Positions 1 through 5,323 of a stretch of 14,154 nt of DNA are shown in pieces; the stretch's first letter is position 1; each line of letters starts with the position of its first letter. The position numbers and the translations under genes are program-made. This DNA comes from an uncultured Oscillospiraceae bacterium (GTDB taxonomy: Bacteria > Bacillota > Clostridia > Oscillospirales > Oscillospiraceae). Where the stretch lies: positions 1 to 14,154 of the forward strand of contig CAJUAC010000068.1 of NCBI GenBank assembly GCA_910583885.1, given 5' to 3'. Under the pieces are notes generated by a model that ran no database searches, had not been told where the DNA came from, and saw only the letters and a program-made list of their open reading frames with translations.

Positions 1-1866
1 AGTACAATGCGGCCATATTCGTCCGTTTTGTAGATGCCCTTGTTGGGGCCAACATTTGGGTTTACGCACAGACCTGGGTTTGGGTGGAGCTGGTTTCACC
101 TCCTCCCTCTCTGCCGTCTTTTGAGCCGTCTGCCATGCGGGAACATGGGAGGCGGCCTTGCTCGGGTGCAGCTTCTTTGCTTCGGGGTGCTTGGAATAGT
201 CGTATTTATCAACCTCCAGTACATTTCTTCCGCGCAGGATGACCAGTGCCCGGTCAACATCCATCCGCAATACTTCGTCCATGGTCATCAGCTTCCGCTT
301 GCCCACGCCGCTGGTCTCCCGGTACTCCGGGGTATAGTTGGAGATGCGCCATGTGCCCAACTGCTTGGCCTTGCTGGTGACAGCGATGCTGGCCTCACCA
401 GTGCGGTCGGAGATAAACTGCGCGGTCAGGGCATCGGTACAGCCTAAAAACAGGGTGATGTCGCAGTTGCCCAGAATTTCCTGCCACTGGTTCTGCGGGT
501 ATCGGTTTTGCAGGCCAGCCAGGTTTTGGAACACGCAGGACATAGAGATGTTCCGGGAGCGGATGACTGAGATTTTCCGGGACAGGTCTGGAATGACCCA
601 ACAGGCGCACAGCTCCTCACCCAGCACATGGACGGAGACAGGGAGCACCCCGCCGGGACACTTTTGATCTGCGTACCGCACCAGCTTGATGAAAATAAAC
701 GACAAAAACAGCGAGGACAGGAAATCAAAGGTACTGTCCTGGTCGCTGGTAATGCAGTAGTAGGCGCAAGGCTGTTTGCCCGGCAGCTCCAAGTCAATTT
801 CGTCGTGACCGGTGATATTGCGGATGTCCTGGTTCTGAAATACCTGAAGCCGGGAACCAATGCCGATCATGACGCCGCCCCGGACGCTCTCTGAGGACTG
901 CTTGAAAATGCTGTAGGGGGCCTTGGCTGGATGGGAAATGTCCAGCACATCAAAAATAGCGTTCAGTTCCTTTTCACTGCTCATGGCAAGAAGCTGGTAC
1001 ACCTCGCCAATATTGCGCTTCTCCGGTGGATACCCCCGCTCCACGTAGAGCACCAGGGCTTTCAGCAGATTCAACTCGGCGGAGTCCCAGAAGTGGTCGC
1101 CCCGCTCGCTGTCAGTGTTTTTGATGATAACGTCACAAAACAGCTGGGCCATCAGCTCCAGGCCCTCAATCTCCGCAAGACAGTTCCAGGAGGCGGAGGC
1201 GGCGGGCGTGACGAGGTTGAACACCTTCACGGTGTAGCCCTGGTCCCGCAGGTAGGCGCTGCTTTTTTCGTAAAGTTCGCTCTTGGGATCACAGATAACC
1301 AGCGAGGATTTCCGGGCGGCACTTTGCAGGATCATATTCATGCAGAAGGCCCGGGTCTTTTTGGAGCCGCTGGCCCCATAGACGGCCAGATTGCCGTTGA
1401 ACCGGGTCTTCTCCGGGACACAGATCACTTCACCGTCTATCTCACCCAGGATGATGCCGGGATGCTTGCGGATGTTGGGAACCAGGTCCAGCACACCTTT
1501 CAGCTCTTTCTTAGTCATGAAACCCGCTGTGCCGTAAGTCCCCTTGTTGGAATAAATCAAATTACGCTCCCGGTCATACGCGCCGGTTTCGCTGTAGCCC
1601 ATCCGCATGACCATGAACACCAGTACGCTCAGGGCCGCCACACAGCCGCCCACGCCGTACAGACCGTAGGGCCAGCGGAACACAGCGGCGATACAGATAA
1701 AGAAGTTACCGTCTGGAAATTCCGGGGCAGTACCGAAAACTCCGCCCGCCGCCTGCCACACATCGTAATTGTAGAGGAACTGGGCGATATAGCCGCTTCC
1801 GTAGAGCAGAGCGCCCAGAGCGACCGGCAAAATGAGCAGCAGCTTTAGGATCGTTTTCTTTGATAT
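1..1866 (-). CDS. virD4: VirD4/TraG-type conjugative coupling protein (partial, runs off left edge)
   Basis: This is the hexameric inner-membrane ATPase that brings the relaxase-DNA complex to the type IV secretion channel. The frame is open for 622 codons from 1866 to the window edge. Two N-terminal membrane segments (about residues 5-25 and 45-75) precede the ATPase domain. The P-loop reads GASGSKKT (residues 164-171), and family blocks follow: VICDPKSELYE, VFNLV, WNCLAE, CDVIIKNT, GDHFWDSAE, SVIRSRNIS, NRYPQNQWQEI, FLGCTDALTAQFISDRTGE. The Walker B equivalent is VHVLGEEL (E417-E418) instead of the usual Asp-Glu. An AGGAGGG-like site (1874-1879) lies 7 bases before codon ATA at 1864-1866; no ATG, GTG or TTG is near, so the start appears to be a mutated ATG or a rare AUA. 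The toxin-antitoxin pair is divergent just upstream. Family assignment is secure; the start is not. Confidence 0.93.
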   Translation of the reverse strand, partial: MSKKTILKLLLILPVALGALLYGSGYIAQFLYNYDVWQAAGGVFGTAPEFPDGNFFICIAAVFRWPYGLYGVGGCVAALSVLVFMVMRMGYSETGAYDRERNLIYSNKGTYGTAGFMTKKELKGVLDLVPNIRKHPGIILGEIDGEVICVPEKTRFNGNLAVYGASGSKKTRAFCMNMILQSAARKSSLVICDPKSELYEKSSAYLRDQGYTVKVFNLVTPAASASWNCLAEIEGLELMAQLFCDVIIKNTDSERGDHFWDSAELNLLKALVLYVERGYPPEKRNIGEVYQLLAMSSEKELNAIFDVLDISHPAKAPYSIFKQSSESVRGGVMIGIGSRLQVFQNQDIRNITGHDEIDLELPGKQPCAYYCITSDQDSTFDFLSSLFLSFIFIKLVRYADQKCPGGVLPVSVHVLGEELCACWVIPDLSRKISVIRSRNISMSCVFQNLAGLQNRYPQNQWQEILGNCDITLFLGCTDALTAQFISDRTGEASIAVTSKAKQLGTWRISNYTPEYRETSGVGKRKLMTMDEVLRMDVDRALVILRGRNVLEVDKYDYSKHPEAKKLHPSKAASHVPAWQTAQKTAEREEVKPAPPKPRSVRKPKCWPQQGHLQNGRIWPHCT

Positions 1867-1887
1867 TTGAAATCCCTCCGAAAATGC

Positions 1888-1916
1888 TTGCTATTGTGTA
1901 GACAACAGCGTATAAT
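1888..1916 (+). promoter_or_regulatory. Promoter with overlapping palindromic operator for the toxin-antitoxin pair
   Basis: A -35 box TTGCTA (1888-1893) and a perfect -10 box TATAAT (1911-1916) are separated by 17 bases. The spacer holds an imperfect palindrome at 1891-1908 with arms TTGT and ACAA around four bases. RelB/DinJ-type antitoxins usually repress their own promoter through such a palindrome, so autoregulation is inferred. The promoter fires away from virD4, whose start lies at 1866. Confidence 0.7.
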
Positions 1917-1939
1917 AGCGGTGAAAGGGTGTGATAGCT

Positions 1940-2245
1940 ATGGCGAAAGATGCCAATGTTTTTGCGAGAGTAGATGCCTCGCTTAAAGAGCAAGCGGAGA
2001 GCATTTTGACCCAGCTTGGAATGCCAATGTCCAGCGCAATCAATATTTTCCTGAACCAGATCGTACTTCGGCGCGGCCTTCCCTTTGAGGTAACGCTGCC
2101 CGTCAAGACGCCGGTTGCCGCAGGAAGTCTGACAAGCGACGAGTTTTATGCCGAAATAAAGCGTGGTTATGATGACTGTGCTGCTGGCCGTACACGTCCA
2201 GCAGAAGATGTGTTCCGGGATATTGAGGCTGAGTTCGGCCTATGA
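1940..2245 (+). CDS. relB: RelB/DinJ-family antitoxin
   Basis: This is a 101-residue ribbon-helix-helix antitoxin. The N-terminal strand NVFARVD (about residues 6-12) is followed by two helices, SLKEQAESILTQLG and SSAINIFLNQIVLRRGLPFEV, which is the classic DinJ/RelB pattern. The C-terminal part (about residues 60-101) is acidic and would wrap the toxin. I chose ATG at 1940, not the in-frame GTG at 1931, because the protein then begins MAKDANVFARV as family members do; a weak AAAGGG (1924-1929) is the only ribosome site. The stop overlaps the start of the toxin by four bases (ATGA), typical of coupled translation. It would neutralise the neighbouring RelE toxin and bind the palindrome in its own promoter. 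Confidence 0.92.
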   Translation: MAKDANVFARVDASLKEQAESILTQLGMPMSSAINIFLNQIVLRRGLPFEVTLPVKTPVAAGSLTSDEFYAEIKRGYDDCAAGRTRPAEDVFRDIEAEFGL

Positions 2246-2580
2246 TAAAATACCGGGTCGAAATTGGTATACAGGCACAGGCAGACATTACTGACATCGT
2301 ACGCTATATCGGACAAGTCCTTTTAGAACCCCGGACCGCAGGAAATCTATACCGCCTCCTGAAAGAAGAAATCCTCAGTTTAAAGCAGATGCCGGAGCGT
2401 TATCCGTATGAGGATGACGAACGGCTTCGTGCTCTTGGGATTCGGAAGCTGCTGGTAAAGAACTATAAGGTACTTTACTTTGTAGACTCTGAGCAACAGC
2501 TGGTTCAAATCGCCAGAGTTTTCTATGCTGGACGTGACATCTCGCAACTGATGGAAGAAACTGATTTTGAAAATGTGTAA
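2242..2580 (+). CDS. relE: RelE/ParE-superfamily toxin
   Basis: This 112-residue toxin has the RelE/ParE fold pattern: an N-terminal strand (YRVEIGIQAQADI), two helices (DIVRYIGQVL and AGNLYRLLKEEILSLKQMPERYP), then beta strands carrying IRKLLVKNYKVLYFVD and the C-terminal IARVFYAGRD. The basic cluster RKLLVKNYK and the final Arg-Asp are positions commonly important in this superfamily. Whether it cuts ribosome-bound mRNA (RelE) or blocks gyrase (ParE) cannot be told from sequence alone. The start ATG overlaps the antitoxin stop. It ends 12 bases before the convergent stop at 2593 of the neighbouring ICE gene, so the pair sits tightly between two transfer-region genes on the opposite strand. 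Confidence 0.9.
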   Translation: MIKYRVEIGIQAQADITDIVRYIGQVLLEPRTAGNLYRLLKEEILSLKQMPERYPYEDDERLRALGIRKLLVKNYKVLYFVDSEQQLVQIARVFYAGRDISQLMEETDFENV

Positions 2581-2592
2581 TCCACCATCGGA

Positions 2593-3723
2593 TCAAGAAT
2601 CACCGTCAAACAGCAGAGCCTTGACCTTTTCAAAGTCAAGGCTCTCTATTTTTACCCTCTGACCACAGACCTGCTGCAGTGCGTCCTTCTGGAAATCGAA
2701 GCAAAACAACGTCCCCGTTTTCCCATGCAGCTCCAGCGCGGTGTCAAACCGTTTTATGCGGGGCATATCACAGGTGTAGGCGAACAGCACCGGGGAATCG
2801 CCGTCCATCGCGTCGTTTTCCACCACCCAATCGGAGCGGCAGGGGGACAAGTCCTGGGAGAGAATAGCATCCAGAACCGTCTGCTGTTCGGCGTCACAGA
2901 GCAGCTGCAAAATCAGTTCTCCATGGTGGTCGCTGGTCAGGTAATAGAAATGCTGGTAATTTCCGTCCAACACAAAGTAATCCCGCTGTCCACCACCGTC
3001 ATTCATCAGCGGCAGCATCTGCTCCATGTCCCGACCGAACACGATGGCATTCAATGCGGCGTTTTGGTACTGTCCTGGGAGCCGGCGTTGACATAGCTCT
3101 GTCTGGAGCATGGCTTTGAGCCGCATTTCCGCTTTGTACTCCCACTTCATGGCAAAGATGCCGGTGTTGTAGATAGTGAAAATGACACCACCTGTCAGAA
3201 GAAGGCCCGTTGAGCGAGAGCCGCGTATCTTGACCGCCTGTGCCCCCAAGCCTTTTACTTCTCTGGAACTGTAGTAGGCGGGCCGGTTGATGTACGGAGC
3301 GTCGGCGAGCGGCGTGGGACTGAATATAGCTGGCTTTTCCCAGGGGAATACAGTGACGTTGGCATTGAGCATTGTCACCAGAACCTCAGCCATACGGTGG
3401 AGCCGCAGACGGTGGGGCACTTCCGACTTCAACACATTCGTCTCAGTGCTGCCGGAGAGATAGGGCAGAAACCGATCCGGCCACTTGTCCACCAGCAGCT
3501 TTTTTGCAGCTGTGGTCAACCGAAGCGCCCGCAGCCCATCACGATAATAAGTCCGCAGGAGTCTTTCCCCTTTGAGCGATTTGAGGATTTTTTCCTGATA
3601 TGCACCTGTACTGGGCAGGCGGCTTATCTGGGCCGTGGGGAACTCACCAGACAGAGCGGTGAGTGTCAGCAGCAAGCTCGCCAGCGTGTCCTCGGGCGGA
3701 ATCTGTTTATTGCCAGCAGCCAT
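2593..3723 (-). CDS. ICE-associated winged-helix protein, possibly replication-relaxation-like
   Basis: The 376-residue protein starts at ATG 3723, preceded by AGAGGTGG seven bases upstream; an upstream TTG/ATG extension has no ribosome site. Residues about 12-80 look like a winged helix (LLLTLTALSGEFPTAQISRL, then YYRDGLRALRLTTAAKKLL as a wing and helix). Residues 165-210 form a beta-rich block (KIRGSRSTGLLLTGGV, IFTIYNTG, KWEYKAEMRLKAML) that could be a nuclease-like or dimerising core. No signal peptide or membrane segment is seen. Proteins of similar plan in Firmicutes ICEs are sometimes called replication-relaxation family; I hold that name only tentatively. It lies between the DUF6100-like gene and virD4, in the same direction as the transfer genes. 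Confidence 0.75.
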   Translation of the reverse strand: MAAGNKQIPPEDTLASLLLTLTALSGEFPTAQISRLPSTGAYQEKILKSLKGERLLRTYYRDGLRALRLTTAAKKLLVDKWPDRFLPYLSGSTETNVLKSEVPHRLRLHRMAEVLVTMLNANVTVFPWEKPAIFSPTPLADAPYINRPAYYSSREVKGLGAQAVKIRGSRSTGLLLTGGVIFTIYNTGIFAMKWEYKAEMRLKAMLQTELCQRRLPGQYQNAALNAIVFGRDMEQMLPLMNDGGGQRDYFVLDGNYQHFYYLTSDHHGELILQLLCDAEQQTVLDAILSQDLSPCRSDWVVENDAMDGDSPVLFAYTCDMPRIKRFDTALELHGKTGTLFCFDFQKDALQQVCGQRVKIESLDFEKVKALLFDGDS

Positions 3724-3905
3724 GTTGATACCACCTCTTTTCTCCTGTTTTTTACCGAGGGTGCGTATAACTTCGGTATTTTCCATACCGGCCCAAGGGC
3801 GGGAAACCATCTGCCGCACAAGGCTTTGCTAAAATTTACCGAGGGTCCCAAAACGGAGGCGTCAAAACAGCCCAAAAATGGGACCCCTGTTAGGGGAGAT
3901 TTTTG
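3724..3905. other. Intergenic region with 12-bp direct repeat and inverted repeats
   Basis: A 182-base gap lies between two minus-strand genes. TTTACCGAGGGT occurs twice (3751-3762 and 3835-3846). GGGTCCC (3843-3849) and GGGACCC (3880-3886) form a 7-bp inverted repeat, and CCCCT-gtt-AGGGG (3884-3896) forms a small hairpin just after the upstream gene's stop at 3906, followed on the minus strand by TCCCATTTTT. CGGTAT/ATACCG (3774-3790) forms another small dyad. The hairpin near 3884 could be a weak terminator and the rest a promoter/operator for the gene starting at 3723; no clear promoter boxes were found. Confidence 0.4.
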
Positions 3906-4568
3906 CTACAAATCTGTGATGGATTGCAATGCCGCCTGACGCTCCGCCAGCCATTCCGGGAAGTGTGCGCTGTCCATAATGGAGATGCGGGTGCAGTCCG
4001 TTTCGCCCAGCTCAGTGGTGTTGTAGGCGTCACACAGCAGTCCGCTGTCATCGGTCAAAATGAACGAGGCTGCCACGTCCAGAAACTGCTTCAGCTCCAG
4101 GTTGTCGTAGTCCCGTACCCGGCGTTTGGGCAGGTCCTGACAGTAGACGTGGGAAAAGCAGACCACGCAATGCTGGAGCCGGGGCAGGGGACGGCTCCTG
4201 GCATATTGGCTCATGGCGGCGGTAAAAGGATCAAGCAGGTATTCCGTACTCTGCCGCTGTTTCCGTTTTGGAAGCAGACAGGGCAGTGTGATTTCCAGAA
4301 CACCATCGTTCTCTTCCACCTTGATCCCCTGCATAACAGCAGCGGAGGTCAGATATTCCTCCTTTTTGATGCTGGTAGTGGAGTAGATCAGGTGTCGCAG
4401 CCGGCAGGCGATATTCTCCGCCCGCAGAGCCGCGTCGGTGGACAGCACCTCGTAGTTATCGGGGTATCGCTGGATGTCGGTGGTATTCATAGCGTAAAGG
4501 GCATTGGTCAGCCGGTTCAAATCGGCCAGAATGGATGTAATACGCTGGGATAGAATCGCTCGGTTCAA
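3906..4568 (-). CDS. ICE accessory protein, possibly DUF6100 family
   Basis: The 220-residue protein starts with TTG at 4568, six bases after a perfect AGGAGG (4575-4580); no nearby ATG fits as well. It is soluble in appearance, with an N-terminal helical region (residues 1-65, SQRITSILADLNRLTNAL then ALRAENIACRLRHLIYST), a central strand-rich section (VLEITLPCLLPKRK) and a section with PRLQHCVVCFSHVYCQ that contains four closely placed Cys/His residues (about 133-142). Its name as DUF6100 rests on memory of similar ICE proteins next to DUF5697-like genes, and is not certain. It follows the upstream gene by 15 bases and is surely co-transcribed with it. No catalytic motif was recognised. Confidence 0.75.
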   Translation of the reverse strand: MNRAILSQRITSILADLNRLTNALYAMNTTDIQRYPDNYEVLSTDAALRAENIACRLRHLIYSTTSIKKEEYLTSAAVMQGIKVEENDGVLEITLPCLLPKRKQRQSTEYLLDPFTAAMSQYARSRPLPRLQHCVVCFSHVYCQDLPKRRVRDYDNLELKQFLDVAASFILTDDSGLLCDAYNTTELGETDCTRISIMDSAHFPEWLAERQAALQSITDL

Positions 4569-4583
4569 GACCGTCCTCCTTCC

Positions 4584-5105
4584 TTATTCTCTCTGATAGT
4601 ATTGAACCTCTCCTTCCGGGGAAACAGTACAGTAGCTGCGGACGTTGGGAATTTCCAACTCCGGGATCTGTTCCGGCTTGTCCACCAGAATCAGATAGCT
4701 GGACGCTTCCTCTGCCGAGGCGGACAGGATGTGGTTGATCAGGGTCTCTTTTCCGTTGGCGGCATGGATAACCTCGTACACCTCGCCGTCTGCGAAAAAG
4801 ATCAGCTTGGCAGGGAAATCGCCCACGGAGTGGAACTCCACCAGGTCGATGAAGTCCGCCAGCCCCCAAATTGCGGCCAGCAGCCCCTTGTCCACATCCC
4901 CGGCGCACTCCGGGGCGGCGCAGTACAGGCCGTCGATGTGCCAGATGCGCCCCTGCTTGGTCAGATAGGACAGAATGTTCTGTACCTTGCTCCGTTTCCC
5001 AGGGTAGAGCCGGAGAAGCTGCTCCTCCGTCAGCGCCCGGTACATGGTAATGTCCCGGAGAATACTGGTGGCCTCCTGCCCGTAGATTTGTTCTCTCGTT
5101 TTCAT
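4584..5105 (-). CDS. ICE accessory winged-helix-like protein, possibly DUF5697 family
   Basis: The 173-residue protein begins with ATG at 5105, six bases after GGGAGG (5112-5117). Residues about 12-60 (ATSILRDITMYRALTEEQLLRLYP, KVQNILSYLTKQGRIWHIDGLYCA) have the layout of a winged helix: helix, turn, recognition helix, then a hairpin. The rest (70-173) alternates strands and helices (FIDLVEFHSVGDFPAKLIFFADGEVYEVIH, SSYLILVDKPEQIPELEIPNVRSYC), similar to a small nuclease-like or ligand-binding domain. Its start lies directly beside the 11-bp repeat array at 5121-5320, so it is a good candidate to bind that array; this is inference. The DUF5697 label is from memory and tentative. Confidence 0.75.
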   Translation of the reverse strand: MKTREQIYGQEATSILRDITMYRALTEEQLLRLYPGKRSKVQNILSYLTKQGRIWHIDGLYCAAPECAGDVDKGLLAAIWGLADFIDLVEFHSVGDFPAKLIFFADGEVYEVIHAANGKETLINHILSASAEEASSYLILVDKPEQIPELEIPNVRSYCTVSPEGEVQYYQRE

Positions 5106-5120
5106 ATTCTGCCTCCCATA

Positions 5121-5320
5121 CGTATCATTGCCGTATTATTGGCGTATTCCAGCGGTATAAGAGCGGTGTTTATACGCACGGCATAGACCTCTGTACGTAT
5201 AAACGCCGTATTACCGCCGTACAAAAATTGTTTGACGTATTATCGAAGTATTGCAGCCGTATCGAACCCAGGTAGACGTATAAAGGCGTATTGCCGCCGT
5301 AATATCGCCGCTCGAATACG
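5121..5320. repeat. Array of about fourteen 11-bp repeats (iteron or centromere-like)
   Basis: Copies of CGTATTnnnGC recur with 11-base spacing. Starts are 5121, 5132, 5143, 5154, 5165 (block A); 5196, 5207, 5218 (B); 5236, 5247, 5258 (C); 5277, 5287, 5298 (D). A perfect inverted copy lies at 5310-5320. The core GTAT is kept in most copies, the three-base centre varies, and the blocks are separated by short breaks. It fills the gap between virB4 and the winged-helix gene starting at 5105. An 11-base step places each copy on nearly the same face of the helix, which suits cooperative binding of a repeated protein. The closest known designs are plasmid centromeres such as parC of R1 (11-bp repeats) and replication iterons. 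Confidence 0.85.
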
Positions 5321-5323
5321 CAT
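5240..5323 (-). CDS. Possible 27-residue peptide ORF inside the repeat array
   Basis: An ATG at 5323 overlaps the virB4 stop as TAATG, and a perfect AGGAGG (5331-5336) stands seven bases upstream, inside the last virB4 codons. The peptide is short, basic and hydrophobic (starts MRIRAAILRRQYAF, ends TAAILR) and ends with TAA at 5240. The ribosome site and overlap would allow coupled translation, but the peptide is built from repeat-array DNA, so conservation at the protein level is doubtful. The same TAATG could be a chance of the junction. Confidence 0.3.
   Translation of the reverse strand: MRIRAAILRRQYAFIRLPGFDTAAILR

Noticed and set aside
931..1848. A 305-codon plus-strand ORF
   Set aside because: It lies antisense to virD4, whose minus-strand frame shows family motifs throughout.
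1706..1993. A 95-codon minus-strand ORF crossing the virD4 start
   Set aside because: It overlaps virD4 in another frame and the antitoxin on the other strand, and lacks a recognisable domain.
5121..5320. CRISPR array
   Set aside because: The repeat unit is only 11 bases, without unique spacers and without cas genes.
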